Assembly (NCBI RefSeq): GCF_001517835.1
Contig: NZ_LOQG01000027.1
Location: 1 to 64,000, forward strand
Direction of reading: 5' to 3'
DNA length: 64,000 bases
From: Caviibacter abscessus
Lineage (GTDB): Bacteria > Fusobacteriota > Fusobacteriia > Fusobacteriales > Leptotrichiaceae
Positions 39,621 through 49,473 of this stretch are shown here, piece after piece (within the stretch, counting starts at the first letter, position 1; each line of letters opens with the position of its first letter). The notes beneath the pieces were generated by a model. It did no database searches, was not told the DNA's origin, and worked only from the letters and a program-made list of their open reading frames with translations. Both the position numbers and the translations under genes were made by a program.

Positions 39621-42178
39621 TTAAGTTCACCCCAGTTGTCTCCAATTGAGCAATTTACTTTAAGTTTAACTAAATCAAAATGAATTGTTTCTTCCATTAT
39701 TTTTTTGATTTCTTTAGAAAGTCTTTCTGCTTCATTTTTAGGAAGTTCAAATATTAGTTCATCATGGACTTGTATTAATAATTTATATCCTAATTTATGT
39801 AATTTGATCATTACCATTTTTATTATATTTGCAGCTGTTCCTTGAACAACAGTATTAATAGCCATTCTTTTACCTTGTTCGAAAATAAGTTTATTACTTG
39901 AACGTATATCATGTATGTATCTTCTTGTTCCGAATAAAGTTTTAACATATCCATTTTTTAAAGCTTCATTAACTATATTATCAAGAAATGGTGCTACTTT
40001 TGGATAACCTTGAAAATATGTATCTATGTATCTTTTAGCACTATCAATAGGTATTTTAAGTTCTTTTGACAGACCATAAGGTGTTTTACCGTAAAGTACA
40101 CTAAAATTAATTGTTTTTGCGATGTTTCTTTCAAATTTTGTAATAGGTTCATTATTAAATTTTGCAAATATTTTTCTAGCAGTAAGTTCATGTAAATCCA
40201 AATCATTTTTATAAGCGTCAATTAAATGCTCATCTTTTGAAAGTTGTGCAAGAACTCTAAGTTCAATTTGAGAATAGTCAAATGAAACTAGTACATTATC
40301 TTTATCTGAAACAAAACAGTTTCTGATTTTTGTACCTTCTAATGTTCTTGTAGGAATATTTTGTAAATTTGGATTATTTGAAGAAAGTCTTCCAGTTGCT
40401 GTACCTGTTCCATTAAATATACTGTGAACTCTTGAATTTTCATCAGCAAATTTTGGAATAGGTTCAATATATGTAGATAGCAGCTTTTTATAAAATCTAT
40501 ATTCAAGCATTACAGTTGCTATTTCATATCCTAAGTTTGATAGATCTTCTAGTACATCAACATTTGTTGAAAATCCTGTTTTCGATTTTTTTACAAGTGG
40601 TACTCCCATTTCATATAAAACATTTCCAAGTTGTTTTGGAGAATCTATATTAAATTTTTTTTCTGCAAGTTCATATACTTTATTTTCTTTTATTTTAACT
40701 ATTTCAATTAATTCTTTTTCAAAATCATTAAATTTGTCTTTATCTATTTTAATACCATTTTTTTCCATTGAATAAAGAACATTAATTAATGGTTTTTCAA
40801 TTTTTTCATACGTATTCTCTGTATCAATTTTAACAAGTTTTTCTTTTAATATGTTTTCTAAATTTGATAATCCATAAGCTATTGTTGCAGCCTTTAATTT
40901 TTGTATTTCGTTTATTTGATCATCTGTTAATTTTTTTAATTCTTTTTTATCTATAATAGGAATATCTAAATTTAAATAACTTGAAAATATATTGTCAAGT
41001 TCAAGTTTTCCTTCTGTGTTTAATATATATGAAGCAATTAGTATATCAAAGAAATTATCTTTTATGGGTAATCCTAAATGCATGTATTTTTTTGCATCAT
41101 ATAAAACGAAATTTGCATTTGTTTCAATTTTACTAAAATCAATAACTTCAGTACTAAATAAAGTATTTGTATTTTCGATTTTAACTAAATATGTTTTTTT
41201 ATCAAAGGTTGCTCCTATATAATCTTCATCAACATAAAAACTAATATTTTTAGCATTTTTCATTTTTGATATTAATTCACTAAAAGAAATCACAGTATAG
41301 CTGATTTCTAGTTGTTCAGATGCTTCATCAATTGATGAATAAAGTTTTTTTAGCTCATATCTATTGTATATTTCTTTTAAAGTTGAAACGTTTTTATTTT
41401 TTATTATTAAATCATCAAGCTCTATACCAAAGTCTAGTTTTTTATTTACATAAGCTAATTCTCTACATAAAAAAGCACTTTCTTTATCTTTTTCAAGTTT
41501 AGCTCTAACAGATGCTTTTATTTTATCTAAATTATTATAGATATTTTCAAGTGTAGAAAATTCGTCTATTAAAGGTATACCATTTGAATCACCTATTCCA
41601 AATACACCAGGTATTCCATCGGAACTATCACCTTTTAACCCAAAAAAATCAGGAATTTGTTCAGGATAAATTTTTAAATGATTTTTTACATCTGCTCTAT
41701 TTTTTATTTCTATATCCTTACCTAAAAGGTGTATAGTAATATTTTCGCTATCATCAACCAATTGCTCTAAGTCTTTATCACCTGTTAGTATATGAACTTT
41801 TATATCATATTTTTTAGCAAACTCACAAAGACTTGCTATAACGTCATCAGCTTCATATCTATCGGCAGAAAAGTTATTTATTCTATATGCTTTTAAAATA
41901 TCTTCAATAACTTCTATTTGATTTCTAAGTTCTATAGGCATTTCACTTCTTTTTTTCTTGTAATCTGGAAATATTTCAGTTCTTTTAAGAGTTGATCTTT
42001 TTACATCAAAAGCAGCAGCAATATGCGTAGGTTCAATTTTTTTTATATAAAGTTCTAGTTGTGTTACAAAACCTAAAATAGCACCTGTGAAAAAACCATC
42101 AGAAGTTTTTAATTTTGGCATTGCAAAATGTGATTTATATATAATAGCACTTGTGTCTAGTAGTAATAATTTATTCAT
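39617..42178 (-). CDS. polA: DNA polymerase I
   Basis: 853 residues: a 5'-nuclease domain (YEADDVIAS, FGLKGDSSDGIPGVFGIG), a 3'-5' exonuclease domain that looks inactive (motif I DxE replaced by VDEDYIGATF, only the later FFDILIASYIL aspartate visible), and an A-family polymerase domain (FDYSQIELRVLAQLS, RNIAKTINFSVLYGKTPYGLS, QVHDELIFE). Length and inactive proofreading resemble Bacillus or Thermus PolA. First gene of the polA-azlCD-prfB operon. Confidence 0.96.
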   Translation of the reverse strand: MNKLLLLDTSAIIYKSHFAMPKLKTSDGFFTGAILGFVTQLELYIKKIEPTHIAAAFDVKRSTLKRTEIFPDYKKKRSEMPIELRNQIEVIEDILKAYRINNFSADRYEADDVIASLCEFAKKYDIKVHILTGDKDLEQLVDDSENITIHLLGKDIEIKNRADVKNHLKIYPEQIPDFFGLKGDSSDGIPGVFGIGDSNGIPLIDEFSTLENIYNNLDKIKASVRAKLEKDKESAFLCRELAYVNKKLDFGIELDDLIIKNKNVSTLKEIYNRYELKKLYSSIDEASEQLEISYTVISFSELISKMKNAKNISFYVDEDYIGATFDKKTYLVKIENTNTLFSTEVIDFSKIETNANFVLYDAKKYMHLGLPIKDNFFDILIASYILNTEGKLELDNIFSSYLNLDIPIIDKKELKKLTDDQINEIQKLKAATIAYGLSNLENILKEKLVKIDTENTYEKIEKPLINVLYSMEKNGIKIDKDKFNDFEKELIEIVKIKENKVYELAEKKFNIDSPKQLGNVLYEMGVPLVKKSKTGFSTNVDVLEDLSNLGYEIATVMLEYRFYKKLLSTYIEPIPKFADENSRVHSIFNGTGTATGRLSSNNPNLQNIPTRTLEGTKIRNCFVSDKDNVLVSFDYSQIELRVLAQLSKDEHLIDAYKNDLDLHELTARKIFAKFNNEPITKFERNIAKTINFSVLYGKTPYGLSKELKIPIDSAKRYIDTYFQGYPKVAPFLDNIVNEALKNGYVKTLFGTRRYIHDIRSSNKLIFEQGKRMAINTVVQGTAANIIKMVMIKLHKLGYKLLIQVHDELIFELPKNEAERLSKEIKKIMEETIHFDLVKLKVNCSIGDNWGELK

Positions 42179-42256
42179 TCTTGAAAGCTCCTTTAACTTT
42201 ATGTTAGTTATTTAATTATTATATAATTTTTATAACATTTTAACAATACATCAAAA

Positions 42257-42281
42257 TAAAAAAAGGGCTCTTAAAGAACCC
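42257..42281 (-). terminator. Terminator of the beta-barrel protein gene
   Basis: On the minus strand, GGGTTCT and AGAGCCC pair (one G-U) and are followed by seven T, just after the stop. Confidence 0.8.
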
Positions 42282-42286
42282 AATTT

Positions 42287-43330
42287 TTACCATTCGTATC
42301 TAAATCCAACTGTTCCTTTTACATTTATGTTACCTTTTCCAAATGCATTGCTTTTATTGTAGTATATAGGAACTTGAACATCTGCAAATGCAGTAAATTG
42401 CTCTGTTTGTAAATAATCAATTCTAATAGATGGAGTTAAAGTTGCAGAAAATTTAGCTTTACCGCTGGCATCAACTTCAACATCAGCTTCAGCCTTTATT
42501 TTTGGGAATACAATTAAATTGCTATAAATTTCATATCTATATTCTCCTGAAAGTTCAGGTTTAAGATGATAAGCATTAAATTTAACTCCGCCATTTGTTT
42601 CTGATTTTGTCTCAATACTATTTATAAGAGCACCTTCAATAGTTATATTAGAAAATCCAGTATATTTAGTACCAATTTCTAAATTAAAGTCTTGTTTACC
42701 ATCGCTTTTTACTAATTTATCCTCATTATTTGAGATAAAGTCTTTAAATGTAACGTCGTCATGCTTAAATTCAACATTTGTAGAAACTTTACCATAAATG
42801 TCAACATCATAACTTCTAAGACCTGTGTATAAAGTTTGGAAGTCAGCGTTAAAATATAGTGGTTTGTATAGTGCTTGACCTGTGTAATTTAAATTAGATT
42901 CAAAAACATAGTCTTCTACATAATCTGATTTTAACTTATTACTAAGTGAAATTGTACCGCTTAAGTCAACTTTAAGTTTGAATGTAGGTATAACATATTT
43001 TAAGTTTTCTGCTTCGTATGAAGCCCAAACATTACTTTCTCTTAATAAAGCAGCTTTTTCAATTTTTTCGTTTCCATTTCCAGTTGTTCCACTTGTTCCG
43101 TTTGTTGTAGTTGTAAGAACTCCACCAGATTTTATTTCCAAACCTGACTTAAATCCATAATTATTTAATTTAAATTGAGCTTTTGTTGTTGTATGAAAAA
43201 TAGGTTTAAATTCATCAGTACCACTAGTTAAACCGCCAGATATTTCAAAATTTCCAGTGGTCAGTGCTGAAAAAGACAAAATAGATAATAAAGTTAAAGC
43301 TATAATATAATATTTTTTCACATTTTGCAT
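42287..43330 (-). CDS. Outer-membrane beta-barrel protein
   Basis: 347 residues: a signal peptide (IIALTLLSILSFSA), then alternating amphipathic strands (YGFKSGLEIKSGG, FNADFQTLYTGL, YHLKPELSGEYRYEI) and the C-terminal sequence VKGTVGFRYEW. The final aromatic (W) is the signal recognised by the BAM machinery. A Thr/Gly/Asn-rich loop is at about 74-90. A porin or porin-like protein is likely, substrate unknown. It is divergent from the peptidase gene and has its own terminator. The ribosome site is AGGAG 7 bases before ATG. Confidence 0.8.
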   Translation of the reverse strand: MQNVKKYYIIALTLLSILSFSALTTGNFEISGGLTSGTDEFKPIFHTTTKAQFKLNNYGFKSGLEIKSGGVLTTTTNGTSGTTGNGNEKIEKAALLRESNVWASYEAENLKYVIPTFKLKVDLSGTISLSNKLKSDYVEDYVFESNLNYTGQALYKPLYFNADFQTLYTGLRSYDVDIYGKVSTNVEFKHDDVTFKDFISNNEDKLVKSDGKQDFNLEIGTKYTGFSNITIEGALINSIETKSETNGGVKFNAYHLKPELSGEYRYEIYSNLIVFPKIKAEADVEVDASGKAKFSATLTPSIRIDYLQTEQFTAFADVQVPIYYNKSNAFGKGNINVKGTVGFRYEW

Positions 43331-43451
43331 ATTTCTTCTCCTAGTTTTTATTTTATCGTATTATTATATCACGAACATTTGTTAAAATGCTATCTTTATT
43401 TTAGAGTTTTTATGTGTTAGAATAATTTAAAATGAAAGGGAGTGCGTGTAT

Positions 43452-44516
43452 ATGGATAAAATTAGTAGCATCAGACAATATATATCTGAAGAAAAACTTA
43501 CAGGAGTAATAATTACAAATCCTACTAATGTATTTTATTTAACAGGTTTTTCTTGCAATCCGCATGAAAGATTATTAGCTTTGGTAATTACTGAAGATAA
43601 ACTTTGTATGTTAGTTCCAGCACTTGAGTATGAAACAGCAAAATTAAATGTTACAAAAAATATACAAATTGCTTCTTATTTTGATACAGAAGATGGTTAT
43701 GCAAAATTACAAGTTTTAAGTGGTAATTTAAATAACATAGGTATAGAAAAATCGCATTTAACAGTTGAAAGACTTGAAAGAATATTAGAAATATTTGATG
43801 TTAAAACTTATGAAAATATTGATAAACTAATAATTAATATGAGAAAATATAAGTCAGAAGATGAGGTTTTAAAACTAAGAGAAGCAACAAGATTAAGTGA
43901 TATAGCAATAGATATAGCAAGAAAAAATTTAAAAGAAGGAATTACTGAATTAGAACTTAAATCAATCATAGAATATGAAATGAAAAAATTAGGGGTAAAA
44001 TCAATGTCTTTTGAAACTATAGTTTTATTTGGTAAAAATGCGGCAAATCCTCATGGAGAAAGCGGAACAACAAAATTGCAAAAGGGAGATTTAGCGTTAT
44101 TTGATTTAGGTGTGTATTATAACGGGTATGCTTCAGATGAAACAAGAACATTTAAGTTTGGAGAAGTTAGTGAAGAGGCAAATAAAATTTATGAAACAGT
44201 ATTAAAAGCAAATACTGCTGCAATAAATGCTTGTAAACCTGGTATAAGATTTTGTGATTTAGATAAAATTGCAAGAGATATAATAACTGAAGCAGGATAT
44301 GGACAATATTTTACTCATAGATTAGGACATGGTCTGGGTATAGATGTACATGAGTTTCCTGACGTAAGTTCTTCAACAAAAGACATACTTGAGGAAGGCA
44401 TGGTATTTACAATAGAACCAGGAATATATAAGCCTGGAGTTGCAGGTGTAAGAATAGAAGATGATATTTTGATAACAAAAGATGGATGCGAGGTGCTTAC
44501 TAAATATGAAAAATAG
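43452..44516 (+). CDS. M24-family aminopeptidase P / Xaa-Pro dipeptidase
   Basis: 354 residues: a creatinase-like N-terminal domain and a C-terminal pita-bread metallopeptidase domain. Metal ligands visible: FDLGVYYNGYASDETRTF (two Asp), RLGHGLGIDVHEFP (His), GMVFTIEPGIY (Glu), AGVRIEDDILIT (Glu). It cleaves bonds next to proline. ATG 43452 follows AAAGGGAG; a GTG two codons earlier is less well placed. It overlaps the next small gene. Confidence 0.94.
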   Translation: MDKISSIRQYISEEKLTGVIITNPTNVFYLTGFSCNPHERLLALVITEDKLCMLVPALEYETAKLNVTKNIQIASYFDTEDGYAKLQVLSGNLNNIGIEKSHLTVERLERILEIFDVKTYENIDKLIINMRKYKSEDEVLKLREATRLSDIAIDIARKNLKEGITELELKSIIEYEMKKLGVKSMSFETIVLFGKNAANPHGESGTTKLQKGDLALFDLGVYYNGYASDETRTFKFGEVSEEANKIYETVLKANTAAINACKPGIRFCDLDKIARDIITEAGYGQYFTHRLGHGLGIDVHEFPDVSSSTKDILEEGMVFTIEPGIYKPGVAGVRIEDDILITKDGCEVLTKYEK

Positions 44517-44712
44517 ATTTACTATAGGTGATTTTTTAGAACTTGAAAAAGAAGTGGATACTAAAATTCATTATAAAGATGCTTGCGGTGCAGGAGTTAT
44601 ACAACTTGACAGCCAAGATGAGATAACTATAAATCAAATAAAAGACTTCTTTAAAAGAAAGAATATAGAAATTGAATTTAGTAATGACAATAAATATGTA
44701 TTTACAAAATAA
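44506..44712 (+). CDS. Small conserved-looking protein with a DACG motif
   Basis: 68 residues beginning MKNRFTIGDFLELEKEVDTKIHYKDACGAGVIQLDSQ. The DACGAG stretch and the alpha/beta pattern suggest a folded domain, but I cannot assign a function. ATG 44506 overlaps the peptidase end by 11 bases, with GAGG upstream. Earlier in-frame starts are inside the peptidase. It ends before a strong terminator, so it forms an operon with the peptidase. Confidence 0.6.
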   Translation: MKNRFTIGDFLELEKEVDTKIHYKDACGAGVIQLDSQDEITINQIKDFFKRKNIEIEFSNDNKYVFTK

Positions 44713-44716
44713 GATG

Positions 44717-44757
44717 AAATACTGCTGTAATTTTAAAGGTTATAGTAGTATTTTTTT
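44717..44757 (+). terminator. Terminator after the peptidase operon
   Basis: AAATACTGCTGTAA (44717-44730) pairs over 14 positions with TTATAGTAGTATTT (44740-44753), followed by T. Confidence 0.88.
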
Positions 44758-44850
44758 ATTTTATATTTTGTTTGTAAATTATAATATCCATTTCACTTTA
44801 ATATATGTTATACTTTAAATAAATAGAAATATACATATGGAGAAAAGATT

Positions 44851-45312
44851 ATGGAAGAAAAAATTAAATATTTACTTGATAAAATTATAGAAAATAAAGA
44901 AGATTCACTTAAAGTTGAGTACATATCTAATAAATTAAAAGAATGTATTAGAAATTTTGAAAATATTGATTTATGTAAGCAAATTATAAAACAATATAAT
45001 CAAGAAGATTTAAATACGGCATTAAGACAAAGTGCAAAAGAGTATAATAAAAGGTTAAGAGAAATATTATCATTTGAACTTATATATTTTTTTATTATTA
45101 TAGTTTTAGCTGTATTAGGATTTTTGTATATAAGATTTGAAAATATTGATTTAAATATGAGAGTTCTTTTTTCTATAACTTTTGTTTTAATTTATGTAAT
45201 TTTTAGAAGTGGTAAAATCAAAAAGAAAGTTAAAGATAATACAAATAAAGAATTTGAGGAAAATTTAAGTAACGATTTTAGAAAGGAAATAGATGATAAA
45301 TTTAATAAATAA
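44851..45312 (+). CDS. Small membrane protein of unknown function
   Basis: 153 residues: a cytoplasmic, charged N-terminus, two transmembrane helices (about residues 78-92 and 104-118) separated by FENIDLNMR, and a Lys/Glu-rich C-terminus. No domain recognised. GGAGAAAAG precedes the ATG. The next gene overlaps it by 20 bases, so they are coupled. The short first loop repeats the phrase FENID seen earlier in the protein. Confidence 0.55.
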   Translation: MEEKIKYLLDKIIENKEDSLKVEYISNKLKECIRNFENIDLCKQIIKQYNQEDLNTALRQSAKEYNKRLREILSFELIYFFIIIVLAVLGFLYIRFENIDLNMRVLFSITFVLIYVIFRSGKIKKKVKDNTNKEFEENLSNDFRKEIDDKFNK

Positions 45313-46135
45313 AATTGAAAAAGAAAAAGTTATAGATCTTAATAAAGAAATTAAAAATAAAGCTTTTACAGATGATGAAATTATTGTTTTATCAACATAT
45401 ATTTTTAAAAATAATATATCTTTAACAAGAGAAAGTGAAGAAATTCCAAAAAGTAATGCTGAAATAGATGAGGATTTGGTGCAATTTTTTAAAAGTATAA
45501 GAAAAGGTGAGCATATATCGGATTTAGATGATCCTATTTATTTAGAGTATATAAATATAGGGATTGTGGAAGCTATAAGGAATATAAAAAGTGGATATTC
45601 AATAATTGAATTGATAAATGATTCATATCTTTATGTTGCGACATTTATTTCTAAATATTATGAACAACTTTCAAAATCTTACGATAAAAGTATGATATCT
45701 GAAATATTTAGAATATATTTAATAATAAATCTTTTAATATCACAAAAAAATATAGAAAAAGATGAATTTTCTGAGAAAATGGCAATATTACTATATTTAA
45801 AAATAAAAGAAGAGTTAGATGAAGGAAATAATTTAACAGATATTTTAAAAGATAAACAAATTGATGAGAGTTATTATGAAAGTTTAGTTGATTTATATGA
45901 AAATATTGAAATAGATGATTTGGAAGATATAACGGAATATGCTCAAGATATAGAAGATGAATATAAAACGACATATAACACATTTTTATTAACATATATT
46001 GAGGAAAATATGTTAATTTCTTATTTAGGGCTTGAGGGTAAAAAGTACAGTGAAAAGGAAATAGATGAAAGATTTAATCTTTCATTTAAGCAAAATTACA
46101 TTAATATATTAAAAAAATTAAGTGAAAATATATAA
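45293..46135 (+). CDS. Acidic alpha-helical protein of unknown function
   Basis: 280 residues, acidic, predicted almost wholly alpha-helical, no signal peptide or membrane helix, no motif recognised. The start has a good ribosome site (GAAAGGAAATAG) within the preceding gene. It is followed closely by the methyltransferase gene (15 bases). Function unknown. Confidence 0.6.
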   Translation: MINLINKIEKEKVIDLNKEIKNKAFTDDEIIVLSTYIFKNNISLTRESEEIPKSNAEIDEDLVQFFKSIRKGEHISDLDDPIYLEYINIGIVEAIRNIKSGYSIIELINDSYLYVATFISKYYEQLSKSYDKSMISEIFRIYLIINLLISQKNIEKDEFSEKMAILLYLKIKEELDEGNNLTDILKDKQIDESYYESLVDLYENIEIDDLEDITEYAQDIEDEYKTTYNTFLLTYIEENMLISYLGLEGKKYSEKEIDERFNLSFKQNYINILKKLSENI

Positions 46136-46150
46136 AGAGGAAAGTATACA

Positions 46151-46960
46151 ATGAATATTAAATATTACGAAGATAATCTTCAAAAAAATGAAAATTTTGG
46201 TATTAAAATTGAAGAAAAATGGGATTTAAAAGCGGATAGTTTTAATTTAGCACAGCAAAATGATAAAACAGAATTTGCAACAAAAACATTAAAATTTTTA
46301 AAAGAAAAAAATATAATACAAAATGCGAATGTACTTGATATAGGTGGAGGAAGCGGAAGATATGCTATTCCATTTGCGAAGTATGCAAAACATGTAGTTG
46401 TTACTGATATTTCACAAAATATGCTATATTTAGCTAGTGAAAATGCAAAAAAAGAAAATATTTTAAATATATCTTTTAGAAAAAGTGTATGGGACAAAGA
46501 AAATATTAATAGTTCTGAAAATGAAAAGTTTGACTTAGTTTTTGCTGCAATGTGTCCTGCTTTGAGAACGCCGCAAGGATTATATAACATGATAAAGTCG
46601 TCTAAAAAATATTGTCTTATCAATCAGTTTGTTAAAGATACTGATACTTTTGTAGAATATATTTTAAGTGAAACTGGGTTAAAAAGAGAGCATCATCCAC
46701 ATAATGATAGAAATATTATATATTCTACTTTTAATATTTTATGGTTGCATGGATATAATCCTGAAATAAATTATTTATATAGCAACATAACATTTGAAAC
46801 AAACTTTTTCGAAATAGAGGAAAAATATAAATCTTTGCTTATAAGAATTGAAAACGAAACAAATTTTGATGTAAATAAATTAATAGAAAAATATTTAAAT
46901 GTTTATTCAAATAAAATAACTACAGATGTCGTAATGGCAAATATTTTATGGGACATATAA
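46151..46960 (+). CDS. Class I SAM-dependent methyltransferase
   Basis: 269 residues: Rossmann-fold methyltransferase with motif I VLDIGGGSGRYAIPFAKYAKHVVVTDIS (about residue 59) and motif IV FDLVFAAMCPALRTPQGLYNM. Substrate unknown; it has no target-recognition part typical of DNA methylases. Ribosome site AAAGAGGAAAG. Adjacent to an acetyltransferase gene 15 bases downstream. Confidence 0.85.
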   Translation: MNIKYYEDNLQKNENFGIKIEEKWDLKADSFNLAQQNDKTEFATKTLKFLKEKNIIQNANVLDIGGGSGRYAIPFAKYAKHVVVTDISQNMLYLASENAKKENILNISFRKSVWDKENINSSENEKFDLVFAAMCPALRTPQGLYNMIKSSKKYCLINQFVKDTDTFVEYILSETGLKREHHPHNDRNIIYSTFNILWLHGYNPEINYLYSNITFETNFFEIEEKYKSLLIRIENETNFDVNKLIEKYLNVYSNKITTDVVMANILWDI

Positions 46961-46975
46961 AAAAAAGGAGTAAAA

Positions 46976-47536
46976 ATGACAGAAAAAGAAAAAGCTGAAA
47001 AAGGGCTTTTATATGATGCTAACTACGATATAGAACTTAAAGAACATAGACATAAATGTAAAGATTTGTGTATGGAATACAATAATACTAAAACATCTGA
47101 TGAAAAAAGACAAAAAGAGTTAATTAAAAGTATTGTTGGAAAAACTGGAGAAAATTTTAAAATAGAGCCTTCATTTTGGTGTGATTATGGATATAACATT
47201 GAACTTGGAGAAAATTTTTATTCTAATCATAATCTTGTTATACTTGATTGTGCAAAAGTTAGTTTTGGAGCTAATTGTTTTATAGCACCCAATTGTTCTT
47301 TTTATACAGCAAGCCATCCTATTGAAGTAGAACTTAGAAACAAAGGGCTTGAGACAGCCAAGCCTATTACAGTAGGAAATAATGTTTGGATAGGTGGAAA
47401 CGTAGTTGTCTTACCAGGAGTAAGTATTGGAGATAATACTGTGATTGGAGCAGGAAGTGTTGTAACTCGTGATATTCCAAGTAATGTAGTTGCTGTAGGT
47501 AATCCTTGTAAAGTTATAAAAACAGTAAAATCTTAG
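46976..47536 (+). CDS. maa: Maltose/galactoside O-acetyltransferase family
   Basis: 186-residue hexapeptide-repeat (left-handed beta-helix) transferase of the Maa/LacA group: N-terminal MTEKEKAEKGLLYDANYDIEL, CSFYTASHPIEVELRNKGLE (catalytic His), NNVWIGGNVVVLPGVSIGDNTVIGAGSVVTRDIPSNVVAVGNPCKVIK. It acetylates a sugar hydroxyl with acetyl-CoA. The family is certain; the true substrate is not. Confidence 0.92.
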   Translation: MTEKEKAEKGLLYDANYDIELKEHRHKCKDLCMEYNNTKTSDEKRQKELIKSIVGKTGENFKIEPSFWCDYGYNIELGENFYSNHNLVILDCAKVSFGANCFIAPNCSFYTASHPIEVELRNKGLETAKPITVGNNVWIGGNVVVLPGVSIGDNTVIGAGSVVTRDIPSNVVAVGNPCKVIKTVKS

Positions 47537-47545
47537 GAAAATGAT

Positions 47546-48520
47546 ATGAAAAAAATATTAATAATTGTTTTAATTGGAATAATAGCTATTTTTTACGTAT
47601 ATATACATGCAATTGAAAAAAGATCAGTTACAAGTTTTGTTATAGAAAAATATTTTTGGATTTCTGGAGCTAAAAAATATTTTGAACCTAAAAATGATAG
47701 CGATGTGGCTAAAATACTTAAAGAAGCAGAAAGAATAAGTGATAAAAAGTATGAAAAGCCAAAATTAAAATCAAGAGTAGATGATATTTTATTTTCTAAT
47801 ATGCAGGTTTTAATAATAAATGATAAAAACTTAAAGTCTCAACCTACTATTTTTTATGTTCATGGAGGTTCATTTATTAATCAGCCAAATAAATATCATC
47901 TTAAATTTTTAGATGGTATTGCACAAAAATCCAATGCAAAGATACTTCTTCCAATATATACGAAAGCACCCAAATATACTTATATTGATACTTTGAAAAT
48001 ATTGCTTTCATTTTATGAAATAAGTTATAAAGATAATTTTATTTTAATGGGGGATTCAGCAGGTGGTGCAATATCTCTATCTTTATTACAAATATTAAAG
48101 GAAAAAGAGCATAAATTACCTAAAAAGACAATATTAATTTCACCTGTTGTTGATTTAAGTCTTGAAAATAAAGAAATAGATGCTTATGAAAAAAAAGATC
48201 CATTTTTATCTAAATTTTTACTTAAAAAAATAGGAGAGTTATGGTCTAAATCAGATGTTAAAAACCCACTAGTTAGTCCTATTTTCGGAAAATATCAAGG
48301 TATTGAAGGAATAACTATAATTACAGGAACTAATGATATTTTATATCCTGATATATTAAAATTTCATAAAAAATTAAAATCAGAAGATGTAAAGCATAAC
48401 TTCATAGTTAAAGAAAAAATGAATCATGGCTATCCTTTATATCCAATACCTGAAGCAAAGAAAGCACAAAATTTGATTGTTGATGAAATAAATGGGTTGT
48501 TGCAAACAAATAAAATTTAA
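47546..48520 (+). CDS. Membrane-anchored alpha/beta hydrolase (esterase/lipase, HSL-like)
   Basis: 324 residues: an N-terminal membrane helix (ILIIVLIGIIAIFYVYI) and an alpha/beta-hydrolase domain. Oxyanion motif HGGSF (about residue 110), nucleophile elbow GDSAGG (about 170), Asp in TGTNDILYPD and His in MNHGYPLYP complete the catalytic triad. It starts 10 bases after the acetyltransferase stop, so it closes this small operon and is followed by a terminator. Confidence 0.85.
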   Translation: MKKILIIVLIGIIAIFYVYIHAIEKRSVTSFVIEKYFWISGAKKYFEPKNDSDVAKILKEAERISDKKYEKPKLKSRVDDILFSNMQVLIINDKNLKSQPTIFYVHGGSFINQPNKYHLKFLDGIAQKSNAKILLPIYTKAPKYTYIDTLKILLSFYEISYKDNFILMGDSAGGAISLSLLQILKEKEHKLPKKTILISPVVDLSLENKEIDAYEKKDPFLSKFLLKKIGELWSKSDVKNPLVSPIFGKYQGIEGITIITGTNDILYPDILKFHKKLKSEDVKHNFIVKEKMNHGYPLYPIPEAKKAQNLIVDEINGLLQTNKI

Positions 48521-48557
48521 ATAAATTTTTTTATATAAAATGCTTTAACTTATTAAA

Positions 48558-48596
48558 AAACTCGTAATCATATATTGGATTGCGAGTTTCTTCTTT
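48558..48596 (+). terminator. Terminator after the hydrolase gene
   Basis: AAACTCGTAATC (48558-48569) pairs with GATTGCGAGTTT (48578-48589), one G-T pair, followed by CTTCTTTT. The rest of 48597-48663 is featureless AT-rich DNA. Confidence 0.75.
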
Positions 48597-48663
48597 TAAT
48601 AATTTTTTTGCACAAAAAAATTAGAGCTTACATATTTATTATTATCGATATATTCATAATTTT

Positions 48664-48699
48664 GTAAAAAAAAGGAAGCTTGAATTTTTTCTTCCTTTT
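48664..48699 (-). terminator. Terminator of the restriction-modification operon
   Basis: On the minus strand, AAAAGGAAG and CTTCCTTTT pair and are followed by a T run, 26 bases past the methyltransferase stop. Confidence 0.75.
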
Positions 48700-48724
48700 A
48701 CAGAATTTATTTTTGCAACAGCTC

Positions 48725-49471
48725 CTATTTTTTAAAAATAAATAAATATTCATGTGCGATTAACAAAAAATTGTACTTTATACTATTAGTTTTCCAGTAT
48801 CCAGTTGCTTTGCAGTTATGTTGTTCTTTTATTATTATTTCTTTTAATTTAAACCCTGAATTTTCAAATATACGCATAACATCAAAAGACATTGGTATCA
48901 TATGTCCTTTTTGTCTAGTATCTCCCATAAGAATGGCACAAAATTTATCTTTTTTTAAAATTCTATAACATTCATTAGAAACAAGTTTCATTTCTTCTAA
49001 AAAATCTTTAATTTTTAAATTTGAAATATCTTCGGCTATGTTTTCGCTATATTTAATTATATTTGCATATGGTGGGTGTGTGCATATTAAATCTATAGTT
49101 TCATTTTTTATAAATGTTAAGTTTCTTGCATCACCTTTACGTATATATACTTTACCATTAGCATTTTCATATTCAAAATTTATCTTTTCCTTACATCTGG
49201 CAATAGCTAAATCATTGACATCTACCCCAATAATATTTCTATTTAGAAGTTTTGCTTCAACGAGTGTTGTGCCACCTCCTGCAAATTGATCGAGTATTAA
49301 GTCATTTTCCTTAGAATATCTGAGTATAATATTTCTAGGTATATACGGTGACCAATTTCCTCTCCATTTTGAATCGTGTGTTGCCCAATCTCCTCTTTTT
49401 GGAAAAGACCAGTGTGTAGTCATTTCTAAATTAAAATTTTCAGGTTCCCATTTTTTTATTTTTTTGTTCAT
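48725..49471 (-). CDS. Second DNA methyltransferase of the DpnII-type system
   Basis: 248-residue amino-methyltransferase. SAM motif I is ILDQFAGGGTTLVEAKLLNRNIIGVDVN (about residue 56), and the catalytic motif IV is THPPYANIIKY (about 131). The order motif I before motif IV and the short length differ from DpnA of pneumococcus (beta class, DPPY before motif I), so it is not a plain DpnA homologue. It begins 2 bases after the endonuclease gene. Whether it methylates GATC, and which base, needs testing. Confidence 0.8.
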   Translation of the reverse strand: MNKKIKKWEPENFNLEMTTHWSFPKRGDWATHDSKWRGNWSPYIPRNIILRYSKENDLILDQFAGGGTTLVEAKLLNRNIIGVDVNDLAIARCKEKINFEYENANGKVYIRKGDARNLTFIKNETIDLICTHPPYANIIKYSENIAEDISNLKIKDFLEEMKLVSNECYRILKKDKFCAILMGDTRQKGHMIPMSFDVMRIFENSGFKLKEIIIKEQHNCKATGYWKTNSIKYNFLLIAHEYLFIFKK

Positions 49472-49473
49472 TA